Assembly: GCA_029961685.1 (NCBI GenBank)
Contig: JARWKL010000009.1
Coordinates: 17,169,237-17,233,236, forward strand
Source: Aristolochia californica
Lineage: Eukaryota; Streptophyta; Magnoliopsida; Piperales; Aristolochiaceae
DNA length: 64,000 bases
Direction of reading: 5' to 3'
In this document: in pieces, positions 12,362 to 24,400 of the stretch
Position numbering within the stretch: position 1 is the stretch's first letter
Layout: every line of letters starts with the position of its first letter
Made by a program: the position numbers and the translations under genes
Notes under the pieces: model-generated
Database searches by the model: none
The model's input: the letters and a program-made list of their open reading frames with translations, nothing else
Told to the model about the DNA's origin: nothing

Positions 12362-15300
12362 GCTTTAAAAAATGGATATGCATGCTTGAAACATGTTAAA
12401 GTTGCAAATGACCTATGGATCCAAACCTATCAAAAAGAATAAAAAACTTCTCATTAAATTCTCAAGTGAACGTGCGGTGGGATATTTAACCGAGTCAAAC
12501 AAGCCATTATTTTGCCCATTAACGAAAAAGCTGACCTAACGATCATTGATCATTGTAAACTGATTTATCTAGCGTAACGGGCCACATTTTTTTAAGGAAT
12601 GACATTTGGGTTGGGATTCAACACTCAGTTAAAATTCCCTTGTCTCCCCTTTTCCCGACGATTGCAAAACCTGATATATAAAAACTAAAACGAGTTTTAA
12701 ATCCCTAAAAATTACATGAACCTTTTGGAAATATCTCTCTCCATATTTGTGCATTGTGCATTTCCATTTTAGATGTGTGCATTTTTCTTAAATCAAAACT
12801 TGAGTTTTCACTTTTTCCTTCAACTCGTAGACAAAAAACAGAATAGACGACAACGAAATGAAAATTTTAGACTTTGTGTATGGAGAAAATTTAAAGCAAT
12901 AACAAACGTAAGTAAAGAAAATTTATTCACACACCACAAATGAAGAAAAAAATTTTCTCATCCAAGTTTGGGAAATTCCACTAGTTCAACAACCCCAATA
13001 GGTTGGAATTTGATTAGAAAGAGATTTTTCTACACATGCTTTAAAAAATGGATATGCATGCTTGAAACATGTTAAAGTTGCAAATGACCTATGGATCCAA
13101 ACCTTTCAAAAACAATAAAAAATTTCTCATTAAATTCTCAAGTGAACGTGCGGTGGGATATTTAACCGAGTCAAACAAGCCATTATTTTGCCCATTAACA
13201 AAAAAGCTGACCTAGCGATCATTGATCATTCTAAACTGATTTATCATGCGTAACGGGCCGCATTTTTTTAAGGAATGACTGTTGGGTTGGGATTCAACAC
13301 TCAGTGAAAATTCCCTCGCCTCACCTTTTCCCGACGATTGCAAAACCTAATATATAAAAACTAAAACGAGTTTTAAATGCCTAAAAATTACATGAACCTT
13401 TTGGAAATATCTCTCTCCATATTTGTGCATTGTGCATTTCCATTTTAGATGTGTGCATTTTTCTTAAATCAAAACTTGAGTTTTCACTTTTTCCTCCATC
13501 TCGTAGAACAAAAACAGAATAAATGACAACGAAATGAAAATTTTAGACTTTGTGTATGGGGAAAATTTAAAGCAATAACAAACGTAAGTAAAGAAAATAT
13601 ATTCAGACACCACAAATGAAGAAAAAAGTTTTGTCATCCAAGTTTGGGAAATTCCACTACTTCAACAACCCCAATAGGTTGGAATTTGATAAGAAAGAGA
13701 TTTTTCTACACATGTTTTAAAAAATAGATATGCATGCTTGAAACATGTTAAAGTTGCAAATGACCTATGGATCCAAACCTTTCAAAAAGAATAAAAAACT
13801 TCTCATTAAATTCTCAAGTGAACGTGCGGTGGGATATTTAACCGAGTCAAACAAGCCATTATTTTGCCCATTAACAAAAAAACTGACCTAGCGATCATTG
13901 ATCATTGTAAACAGATTTATCATACGTAACGGGCCACATATTTTTAAGGAATGACTTTTGGGTTGGGATTCAACACTCAGTTAAAATTCCGTCGCCTCCC
14001 CATTTCCCGACGATTGCAAAACCTGATATATAAAAACTAAAACGAGTTTTAAATCCCAAAAAATTACATGAACTTTTTGGAAATATATCTCTCCATATTT
14101 GTGCATTGTGCATTTCCATTTTAGATGTGTACATTTTTCTTAAATAAAAACTTGAGTTTTCACTTTTTCCTTCATCTTGTAGACAAAAAACAGATTAGAC
14201 GACAACGAAATGAAAATTTTAGACTTTGTGTATGGAAAAAATTTAAAGCAATAACAAACGTAAGTACAGAAAATTTATTCACACACCACAAATGAAGAAA
14301 AAAGTTTTCTCATCCAAGTTTGGGAAATTCCACTAGTTCAACAACCCCAATAGGTTCGAATTTGATTAGAAAGAGATTTTTCTACACATGCTTTAAAAAA
14401 TGGATATGCATGCTTGAAACATGTTAAAGTTGCAAATGACCTATGGATCCAAACCTTTCAAAAATAATAAAAAACTTCTCATTAAATTCTCAAGTGAACG
14501 TGCGGTGGGATATTTAACCGAGTCAAACAAGCCATTATTTTGCCCATTAACAAAAAAGCTGACCTAGCGATCATTGATCATTGTAAACTGATTTATCATG
14601 CGTAACTGGTCGCATTTTTTTAAGGAATGACTTTTGGGTTGGGATTCAACACTCAGTGAAAATTCCCTCGCCTCCCCTTTTCCCGACGATTGCAAAACCT
14701 GATATATAAAAACTAAAACGAGTTTTAAATCCCAAAAAATTACATGAACTTTTTGGAAATATATCTCTCCATATTTGTGCATTGTGCATTTCCATTTTAG
14801 ATGTGTATATTTTTCTTAAATCAAAACTTGAGTTTTCACTTTTTCCTTCATCTCGTAGACAAAAAACAGAATAAATGACAACGAAATGAAAATTTTAGAC
14901 TTTGTGTATGGAGAAAATTCAAAGCAATAACAAACGTAAGTAAAGAAAATTTATTCACACACCACAAATGAAGAAAAAACTTTTCTCAACCAAGTTTGGG
15001 AAATTCCACTAGTTCAACAACCCCAATAAGTTGGAATTTGATAAGAAAGAGATTTTTCTACACATGCTTTAAAAAATGGATATACATGCTTGAAACATGT
15101 TAAAGTTGCAAATGACCTATGGATCCAAACCTTTCAAAAAGAATAATAAACTTCTCATTAAATTCTCAAGTGAACGTGCGGTGGGATATTTAACCGAGTC
15201 AAACAAGCCATTATTTGCCCATTAACAAAATAGCTGACCTAGCGATCATTGATCATTGTAAACTGATTTATCATGCGTAACGGGCCACATTATTTTAAGG

Positions 15301-15929
15301 AATGACTTTTGGGTTGGGATTCAACACTCAGTTAAAATTCCCTCGCCTCCCCTTTTCCCGACGATTGCAAAACCTGATATATAAAAACTAAAACGAGTTT
15401 TAAATCCCAAAAAATTACATGAACTTTTTGGAAATATATCTCTCCATATTTGTGCATTGTGCATTTCCATTTTAGATGTGTACATTTTTCTTAAATCAAA
15501 ACTTGAGTTTTCACTTTTTCCTTCATCTCGTAGACAAAAAACAGAATAGACGACAACGAAATGAAAATTTTAGACTTTGTGTATGTAGAAAATTTAAAGC
15601 AATAACAAACGTAAGTAAAGAAAATTTATTCACACACCACAAATGAAGTAAAAAGTTTTCTCATCCAAGTTTGGGAAATTCCACTAGTTCAACAACCCCA
15701 ATAGGTTGAAATTTGATTAGAAAGAGATTTTTCTACACATGCTTTAAAATATGGATATGCATGCTTGAAGCATGTTAAAGTTGCAAATGACCTATGGATC
15801 CAAACCTTTCAAAAAGAATAAAAAACTTCTCATTAAATTCTCAAGTGAACGTACGGTGGGATATTTAACCGAGTCAAACAAGCCATTATTTTGCCCATTA
15901 ACAAAAAAGCTGACCTAGCGATCATTGTA
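12362..15929 (+). repeat. Mosaic monomers sharing segments with 21.7-24 kb
   Basis: There is no strong local higher-order period here. Instead, about 12.9-13.37 kb matches about 21.7-22.15 kb at an offset of 8,777 bp (13 monomers), and 13.39-14.54 kb matches 22.84-23.99 kb at 9,453 bp (14 monomers). Shared rare spellings include TAGAACAAAAACAG at 13505 and 22958, and CTTGTAGAC near 14176 and 23629. The change of offset by one monomer between two adjacent segments shows a monomer gained or lost in one location. Confidence 0.8.
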
Positions 15930-16464
15930 AACTGATTTATCATGCGTAACGGGCCACATTATTTTAAGGAATGACTTTTGGGTTGGGATTCAACACTCAG
16001 TTAAAATTCCCTCGCCTCCCCTTTTCCCGACGATTGCAAAACCAGATATATAAAAACTAAAACGAGTTTTAAATCCCTAAAAATTACATGAACCTTTTGG
16101 AAATATCTCTCTCCATATTTGTGCATTGTGCATTTCCATTTTAGATGTGTACATTTTTCTTAAATAAAAACTTGAGTTTTCTCTTTTTACTTCATCTCGT
16201 AGACAAAAAACAGAATAGACGACAACGAAATGAAAATTTTAGACTTTGTGTATGGAGAAAATTTAAAGCAATAACAAACGTAAGTAAAGAAAATTTATTC
16301 ACACACCACACATGAAGAAAAAAGTTTTCTCATCCAAGTTTGGGAAATTCCACTAGTTCAACAACGCCAATAGGTTGGAATTTGATAAGAAAGAGATTTT
16401 TCTACACATGCTTTAAAAAATGGATATGCATGCTTGAAACATGTTATAGTTGCAAATGACCTAT
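15796..16464 (+). repeat. 669-bp monomer: one GATCATT copy lost
   Basis: Only one GATCATT is present (15920-15926) where neighbours have two in tandem. Loss of exactly one 7-bp unit is the signature of replication slippage or exchange within the doublet. Confidence 0.9.
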
Positions 16465-17939
16465 GGATCCAAACCTTTCAAAAAGATTAAAAAACTTCTC
16501 ATTAAATTCTCAAGTGAACGTGCGGTGGGATATTTAACCGAAGCAAACAAGCCATTATTTTGCCCATTAACAAAAAAGCTGACCTAGCGATCATTGATCA
16601 TTGTAAACTGATTTATCATGCGTAACGGGCCGCATTTTTTTAAGGAATGACTTTTGGGTTGGGATTCAACACTCAGTGAAAATTCACTCGCCTCCCCTTT
16701 TCCCGACGATTGCAAAACCTGATATATAAAAACTAAAACGAGTTTTAAATCCCAAAAAATTACATGAAATTTTTGGAAATATATCTCTCCATATTTGTGT
16801 ATTGTTCATTTCCATTTTAGATGTGTACATTTTTCTTAAATCAAAACTTGAGTTTTCACTTTTTCCTTCATCTCGTAGACAAAAAACAGAATAAATGACA
16901 ACGAAATGAAAATTTTAGACTTTGTGTATGGAGAAAATTTAAAGCAATAACAAACGTAAGTAAAGAAAATTTATTCACACACCACAAATGAAGAAAAAAG
17001 TTTTCTCATCCAAGTTTGGGAAATTCCACTAGTTCAACAACCCCAATAGGTTGGAATTTGATAAGAAAGAGATTTTTCTACACATGCTTTAAAAAATGGA
17101 TATGCATGCTTGAAACATGTTAAAGTTGCAAATGACCTATGGATCCAAACCTTTCAAAAAGAATAAAAAACTTCTCAATAAATTCTCAAGTGAACGTGCG
17201 GCGGGATATTTAACCGAGTCAAACAAGCCATTATTTTGCCCATTAACAAAAAGCTGACCTAGCGATCATTGATCATTGTAAACTGATTTATCATGCGTAA
17301 CGGGCTACATTATTTTAAGCAATGACTTTTGGGTTGGGATTCAACACTTAGTTAAAATTCCCTCGCCTGCCCTTTTCCCGACGATTGCAAAACCTGATCT
17401 ATAAAAACTAAAACGAGTTTTAAATCCCTAAAAATTACATGAACCTTTTGGAAATATCTCTCTCCATATTTGTGCATTGTGCATTTCCATTTTAGATGTG
17501 TACATTTTTCTTAAATCAAAACTTGAGTTTTCACTTTTTCCTTCATCTCGTAGACAAAAAACAGAATAAATGACAACGAAATGAAAATTTTAGACTTTGT
17601 GTATGGAGAAAATTTAAAGCAATAACAAACGTAAGTTAAGAAAATATATTCAGACACCACAAATGAAGAAAAAAGTTTTGTCATCCAAGTTTGGGAAATT
17701 CCACTAGTTCAACAACCCCAATAGGTTGGAATTTGATAAGAAAGAGATTTTTCTACACATGCTTTAAAAAATAGATATGCATGCTTGAAACATGTTAAAG
17801 TTGCAAATGACCTATGGATCCAAACCTTTCAAAAAGAATAAAAAACTTCTCATTAAATTCTCAAGTGAACGTGCGGTGGGATATTTAACCGAGTCAAACA
17901 AGCCATTATTTTGCCCATTAACAAAAAAGCTGACCTAGC

Positions 17940-17953
17940 GATCATTGATCATT
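17940..17953 (+). repeat. GATCATT doublet (once per monomer)
   Basis: Two adjacent GATCATT units, containing the palindrome TGATCA. Present in almost all monomers; some have TGATCAATG instead (for example 24707, 34169, 43579). One unit (15920) has only a single copy. Confidence 0.85.
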
Positions 17954-18035
17954 GTAAACTGATTTATCATGCGTAACGGGCCACATTATTTTAAGGAATG
18001 ACTTTTGGGTTGGGATTCAACACTCAGTTAAAATT

Positions 18036-18055
18036 CCCTCGCCTCCCCTTTTCCC
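18036..18055 (-). other. C-rich tract; minus strand is G-quadruplex-prone (once per monomer)
   Basis: The plus strand has CCC, CC, CCCC and CCC runs separated by short spacers; the minus strand therefore reads GGG-A4-GGGG-A-GG-CGA-GGG. That gives a two-tetrad or bulged three-tetrad quadruplex candidate, and an i-motif candidate on the other strand. The reference-monomer coordinates are given; nearly every unit has it. It is the most G+C-rich stretch of the monomer and lies about 20 bp before the TATA-like box. Weakened alleles occur at 13318 and 22098 (a C run broken by A). Confidence 0.6.
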
Positions 18056-18073
18056 GACGATTGCAAAACCAGA

Positions 18074-18081
18074 TATATAAA
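18074..18081 (+). promoter_or_regulatory. TATA-box-like TATATAAA (once per monomer)
   Basis: TATATAAA followed by AAC is a perfect match to the eukaryotic TATA consensus and is kept in most units. Changed forms include GATCTATAAAA (17398, 19425, 20776, 27533, 28884), GACATATAAAA (26856, 31585) and GTTACATAAAA (54471, 54472 region, and 58521). In a sequence this AT-rich such a motif can arise by chance and then be copied with the repeat, so function is only a possibility. Confidence 0.25.
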
Positions 18082-18084
18082 AAC

Positions 18085-18098
18085 TAAAACGAGTTTTA
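18085..18098. other. Short dyad TAAAAC-GA-GTTTTA (once per monomer)
   Basis: Six-base arms around a GA centre, directly after the TATA-like box. The arms are intact in most units; C-to-T or G changes occur near 38350, 54489 and 58539 (ACAAGTTTT). It could be a protein-binding dyad, but is too short to form a stable hairpin. Confidence 0.4.
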
Positions 18099-18145
18099 AA
18101 TCCCTAAAAATTACATGAACCTTTTGGAAATATCTCTCTCCATAT

Positions 18146-18159
18146 TTGTGCATTGTGCA
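18146..18159 (+). repeat. TTGTGCA doublet (once per monomer)
   Basis: Two adjacent TTGTGCA units followed by TTTCC. Present in nearly all monomers and expanded to at least four at the right edge of the window (63973-64000). Confidence 0.85.
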
Positions 18160-19168
18160 TTTCCATTTTAGATGTGTACATTTTTCTTAAATAAAAACTT
18201 GAGTTTTCTCTTTTTCCTTCATCTCGTAGACAAAAAACAGAATAGACGACAACGAAATGAAAATTTTAGACTTTGTGTATGGAGAAAATTTAAAGCAATA
18301 ACAAACGTAAGTAAAGAAAATTTATTCACACACCACACATGAAGAAAAAAGTTTTCTCATCCAAGTTTGGGAAATTCCACTAGTTCAACAACGCCAATAG
18401 GTTGGAATTTGATAAGAAAGAGATTTTTCTACACATGCTTTAAAAAATGGATATGCATGCTTGAAAGATGTTATAGTTGCAAATGACCTATGGATCCAAA
18501 CCTTTCAAAAAGATTAAAAAACTTCTCATTAAATTCTCAAGTGAACGTGCGGTGGGATATTTAACCGAAGCAAACAAGCCATTATTTTGCCCACTAACAA
18601 AAAAGCTGACCTAGCGATCATTGATCATTGTAAACTGATTTGTCATGCGTAACGGGCCGCATTTTTTTAAGGAATGACTTTTGGGTTGGGATTCAACACT
18701 CAGTGAAAATTCACTCGCCTCCCCTTTTCCTGACGATTGCAAAACCTGATATATAAAAACTAAAACGAGTTTTAAATCCCAAAAAATTACATGAAATTTT
18801 TGGAAATATATCTCTCCATATTTGTGTATTGTTCATTTCCATTTTAGATGTGTAAATTTTTCTTAAATCAAAACTTGAGTTTTCACTTTTTCCTTCATCT
18901 CGTAGACAAAAAACAGAATAAATGACAACGAAATGAAAATTTTAGACTTTGTGTATGGAGAAAATTTAAAGCAATAACAAACGTAAGTAAAGAAAATTTA
19001 TTCACACACCACAAATGAAGAAAAAAGTTTTCTCATCCAAGTTTGGGAAATTCCACTAGTTCAACAACCCCAGTAGGTTGGAATTTGATAAGAAAGAGAT
19101 TTTTCTACACATGCTTTAAAAAATGGATATGCATGCTTGAAACATGTTAAAGTTGCAACTGACCTATG

Positions 19169-21450
19169 GATCCAAACCTTTCAAAAAGAATAAAAAACTT
19201 CTCAATAAATTCTCAAGTGAACGTGCGGCGGGATATTTAACCGAGTCAAACAAGCCATTATTTTGCCCATTAACAAAAAGCTGACCTAGCGATCATTGAT
19301 CATTGTAAACTGATTTATCATGCGTAACGGGCTACATTATTTTAAGCAATGACTTTTGGGTTGGGATTCAACACTTAGTTAAAATTCCCTCGCCTGCCCT
19401 TTTCCCGACGATTGCAAAACCTGATCTATAAAAACTAAAACGACTTTTAAATCCCTAAAAATTACATGAACCTGTTGGAAATATCTCTCTCCATATTTGC
19501 GCATTGTGCATTTCCATTTTAGATGTGTACATTTTTCTTAAATCAAAACTTGAGTTTTCACTTTTTCCTTCATCTCGTAGACAAAAAACAGAATTAAGGA
19601 CAACGAAATGAAAATTTTAGACTTTGTGTATGGAGAAAATTTAAAGCAATAACAAACGTAAGTAAAGAAAATATATTCACACATCACAAATAAAGAAAAA
19701 AGTTTTGTCATCCAAGTTTGGGAAATTCCACTAGTTCAACAGCCCCAATAGGTTGGAATTTGATAAGAAAGAGATTTTTCTACACATGCTTTAAAAAATA
19801 GATATGCATGCTTGAAACATGTTAAAGTTGCAAATGACCTATGGATCCAAACCTTTCAAAAAGAATAAAAAACTTCTCATTAAATTCTCAAGTGAACGTG
19901 CGGTGGGATATTTAACCGAGTCAAACAAGCCATTATTTTGCCTATTAACAAAAAAGCTGACCTAGCGATCATTGATCATTGTAAACTGATTTATCATACG
20001 TAACGGGCTACATATTTTTAAGGAATGACTTTTGGGTTGGGATTCAACACTCAGTTAAAATTCCCTCGCCTCCCCTTTTCCTGACGATTGAAAAACCTGA
20101 TATATAAAAACTAAAACGAGTTTTAAATCCCTAAAAATTACATGAACTTTTTGCAAATATATCTCTCCATATTTGTGCATTGTGCATTTCCATTTTAGAT
20201 GTGTACATTTTTCTTAAATCAAAACTTGAGTTTTCACTTTTTCCTTCATCTCGTAGACAAAAAACAGAATAGACGACAACGAAATGAAAATTTTAGACTT
20301 TGTGTATGGAGAAAATTTAAAGCAATAACAAACGTAAGTAAAGAAAATTTATTCACACACCACAAATGAAGAAAAAAGTTTTCTCATCCAAGTTTGGGAA
20401 ATTCCACTAGTTCAACAACCCCAATAGGTTGGAATTTGATAAGAAAGAGATTTTTCTACACATGCTTTAAAAAATGGATATGCATGCTTGAAACATGTTA
20501 AAGTTGCAAATGACCTATGGATCCAAACCTTTCAAAAAGAATAAAAAACTTCTCAATAAATTCTCAAGTGAACGTGCGGCGGGGTATTTAACCGAGTCAA
20601 ACATGCCATTATTTTGCCCATTAACAAAAAGCTGACCTAGCGATCATTGATCATTGTAAACTGATTTATCATGCGTAACGGGCTACATTATTTTAAGCAA
20701 TGACTTTTGGGTTGGGATTCAACACTTAGTTAAAATTCCCTCGCCTGCCCTTTTCCCGACGATTGCAAAACCTGATCTATAAAAACTAAAACGAGTTTTA
20801 AATCCCTAAAAATTACATGAACCTTTTGGAAATATCTCTCTCCATATTTGTGCATTGTGCATTTCCATTTTAGATGTGTACATTTTTCTTAAATCAAAAC
20901 TTGAGTTTTCACTTTTTCCTTCATCTCGTAGACAAAAAACAGAATAAATGACAACGAAATGAAAATTTTAGACTTTGTGTATGGAGAAAATTTAAAGCAA
21001 TAACAAACGTAAGTTAAGAAAATATATTCAGACACCACAAATGAAGAAAAAAGTTTTGTCATCCAAGTTTGGGAAATTCCACTAGTTCAACAACCCCAAT
21101 AGGTTGGAATTTGATAAGAAAGAGATTTTTCTACACATGCTTTAAAAAATAGATATGCATGCTTGAAACATGTTAAAGTTGCAAATGACCTATGGATCCA
21201 AACCTTTCAAAAAGAATAAAAAACTTCTCATTAAATTCTCAAGTGAACGTGCGGTGGGATATTTAACCGAGTCAAACAAGCCATTATTTTGCCTATTAAC
21301 AAAAAAGCTGACCTAGCGATCATTGATCATTGTAAACTGATTTATCATACGTAACGGGCTACATATTTTTAAGGAATAACTTTTGGGTTGGGATTCAACA
21401 CTCAGTTAAAATTCCCTCGCCTCCCCTTTTCCCGACGATTGCAAAACCTG
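19169..21450 (+). repeat. Dimer relationship, period 1,351 bp, overlapping the trimer block
   Basis: About 19.17-20.10 kb recurs at 20.52-21.45 kb, 1,351 bp apart. Both copies carry CCTATTAAC and CATACGTAACGGGCTACAT. The 20.4-21.3 kb part also matches 17.0-17.9 kb at 3,378 bp (five monomers). The same two monomers therefore sit in both a trimer and a dimer context, which is expected when successive unequal exchanges use different registers. Confidence 0.75.
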
Positions 21451-24400
21451 ATATATAAAAACTAAAACGAGTTTTAAATCCCTAAAAATTACATGAACTT
21501 TTTGGAAATATATCTCTCCATATTTGTGCATTGTGCATTTCCATTTTAGATGTGTACATTTTTCTTAAATAAAAACTTGAGTTTTCACTTTTTCCTTCAT
21601 CTCGTAGACAAAAAACAGAATAGACAACAACGAAATGAAAGTTTTAGACTTTGTGTATGGAGAAAATTTAAAGCAATAACAAACGTAAGTAAAGAAAATT
21701 TATTCACACACCACAAATGAAGTAAAAAGTTTTCTCATCCAAGTTTGGGAAATTCCACTAGTTCAACAACCCCAATAGGTTGGAATTTGATTAGAAAGAG
21801 ATTTTTCTACACATGCTTTAAAAAATGGATATGCATGCTTGAAACATGTTAAAGTTGCAAATGACCTATGGATCCAAACCTTTCAAAAACAATAAAAAAC
21901 TTCTCATTAAATTCTCAAGTGAACGTGCTGTGGGATATTTAACCGAGTCAAACAAGCCATTATTTTGCCCATTAACAAAAAAGCTGACCTAGCGATCATT
22001 GATCATTCTAAACTGATTTATCATGCGTAACGGGCCGCATTTTTTTAAGGAATGACTTTTGGGTTGGGATTCAACACTCAGTGAAAATTCCCTCGCCTCA
22101 CCTTTTCCCGACGATTGCAAAACCTAATATATAAAAACTAAAACGAGTTTTAAATGCCAAAAAATTACATGAACTTTTTGGAAATATATCTCTCTATATT
22201 TGTGCATTGTGCATTTCCATTTTAGATGTGTACATTTTTCTTAAATCAAAACTTGAGTTTTCACTTTTTCCTTCATCTCGTAGACAAAAAACAGAATAAA
22301 TGACAACGAAATGAAAATTTTAGACTTTGTGTATGGAGAAAATTTAAAGCAATAACAAACGTAAGTAAAGAAAATTTATTCACACACCACAAATGAAGAA
22401 AAAACTTTTCTCAACCAAGTTTGGGAAATTCCACTACTTCAACAACCCCAATAGGTTGGAATTCTATAAGAAATAGATTTTTCTACACAAGCTTTAAAAA
22501 ATGGATATACATGCTTGAAACATGTTAAAGTTTCAAATGACCTATGGATCCAAACCTTTCAAAAAGAATAAAAAACTTCTCATTAAATTCTCAAGTGAAC
22601 GTGCGGTGGGATATTTAACCGAGTCAAACAAATCATTATTTTGCCCATTAACAAAAAAGCTGACCTAGCGATCATTGATCATTGTTAACTGATTTATCAT
22701 GCGTATGGGGCCACATTATTTTAAGGAATGACTTTTGGGTTGGGATTCAACACTCAGTTAAAATTCCCTCGCCTCCCCTTTTCCCGACGATTGCAAAACC
22801 TGATATATAAAAACTAAAATGAGTTTTAAATCCCTAAAAATTACATGAACCTTTTGGAAATATCTCTCTCCATATTTGTGCATTGTGCATTTCCATTTTA
22901 GATGTGTGCATTTTTCTTAAATCAAAACTTGAGTTTTCACTTTTTCCTCCATCTCGTAGAACAAAAACAGAATAAATGACAACGAAATGAAAATTTTAGA
23001 CTTTGTGTATGGGGAAAATTTAAAGCAATAACAAACGTAAGTAAAGAAAATATATTCAGACACCACAAATGAAGAAAAAAGTTTTGTCATCCAAGTTTGG
23101 GAAATTCCACTAGTTCAACAACCCCAATAGGTTGGAATTTGATAAGAAAGAGATTTTTCTACACATGTTTTAAAAAATAGATATGCATGCTTGAAACATG
23201 TTAAAGTTGCAAATGACCTATGGATCCAAACCTTTCAAAAAGAATAAAAAACTTCTCATTAAATTCTCAAGTGAACGTGCGGTGGGATATTTAACCGAGT
23301 CAAACAAGCCATTATTTTGCCCATTAACAAAAAAACTGACCTAGCGATCATTGATCATTGTAAACAGATTTATCATACGTAACGGGCCACATATTTTTAA
23401 GGAATGACTTTTGGGTTGGGATTCAACACTCAGTTAAAATTCCGTCGCCTCCCCATTTCCCGACGATTGCAAAACCTGATATATAAAAACTAAAACGAGT
23501 TTTAAATCCCAAAAAATTACATGAACTTTTTGGAAATATATCTCTCCATATTTGTGCATTGTGCATTTCCATTTTAGATGTGTACATTTTTCTTAAATAA
23601 AAACTTGAGTTTTCACTTTTTCCTTCATCTTGTAGACAAAAAACAGATTAGACGACAACGAAATGAAAATTTTAGACTTTGTGTATGGAAAAAATTTAAA
23701 GCAATAACAAACGTAAGTACAGAAAATTTATTCACACACCACAAATGAAGAAAAAAGTTTTCTCATCCAAGTTTGGGAAATTCCACTAGTTCAACAACCC
23801 CAATAGGTTGGAATTTGATTAGAAAGAGATTTTTCTACACATGCTTTAAAAAATGGATATGCATGCTTGAAACATGTTAAAGTTGCAAATGACCTATGGA
23901 TCCAAACCTTTCAAAAATAATAAAAAACTTCTCATTAAATTCTCAAGTGAACGTGCGGTGGGATATTTAACCGAGTCAAACAAGCCATTATATTGCCAAT
24001 TAAGAAAAACGCTGACCTAGCGATCATTGATCATTGTAAACTGATTTATCATGCGTAACGGGCCACATTTTTTTGAGGAATGACTTTTGGGTTGGGATTC
24101 AACACTCAGTTAAAATTCCCTCGCCTCCCCTTTTCCTGGCGATTGCAAAACCTAATATATACAAACTAAAACGAGTTTTAAATCCCTAAAAATTACTTGA
24201 ACCTTTTGGAAATATCTCTCTCCATATTAGTGCATTGTGCATTTCCATTTTAGATGTGTAAATTTTTCGTAAATCAAAACTTGAGTTTTCACTTTTTCCT
24301 TCATCTCGTAGACAAAAAACAGAATAGATGACAACGAAATGAAAATTTTAGACTTTGTGAATGGAGAAAATTTAAACCAATAACAAACGTAAGTAAAGAA

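Larger units (their letters stand above)
17816..18491 (+). repeat. Reference monomer (676 bp) with internal anatomy
   Basis: This unit is close to the by-eye consensus and serves as a map for the others. In order: GGATCC 17816-17821; AATAAA 17837-17842; GATCATT doublet 17940-17953; C-rich tract 18036-18055; TATATAAA 18074-18081; dyad TAAAAC-GA-GTTTTA 18085-18098; one CCCTAAA at 18102-18108; TTGTGCA doublet 18146-18159; pyrimidine tract ending in TAG near 18204-18229; three AAAATTT tracts starting at 18260, 18285 and 18317; GTAAGT 18307-18312; overlapping ATGCAT and GCATGC palindromes 18453-18460. I see no convincing internal subrepeat larger than the 7-bp doublets, so the monomer is not an obvious multimer of a shorter satellite. 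Confidence 0.9.
15930..19982 (+). repeat. Trimer higher-order repeat, period 2,027 bp
   Basis: Three-monomer blocks at about 15930-17956 and 17957-19982 align at 2,027 bp. Shared variants include ACCGAAGC for ACCGAGTC (16537, 18564), a GAGTTTTCTC spelling (near 16175 and 18201), and TCAATAAATTCTC with GGGCTACATTATTTTAAGC in the middle monomer (near 17175 and 19202). The last ~500 bp of the second copy are more diverged, indicating conversion by, or a junction with, another monomer type. Confidence 0.85.

Noticed and set aside
17960..17985. CENP-B-box-like CGGG in CATGCGTAACGGGCC
   Set aside because: Only the CGGG half fits; the TTCG and the conserved A are not at the required positions.
18453..18460. 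RY/Sph-type element (CATGCA on the minus strand) as a seed-specific regulatory site
   Set aside because: A six-base match within overlapping palindromes, copied with the repeat; no promoter or gene context supports regulation.
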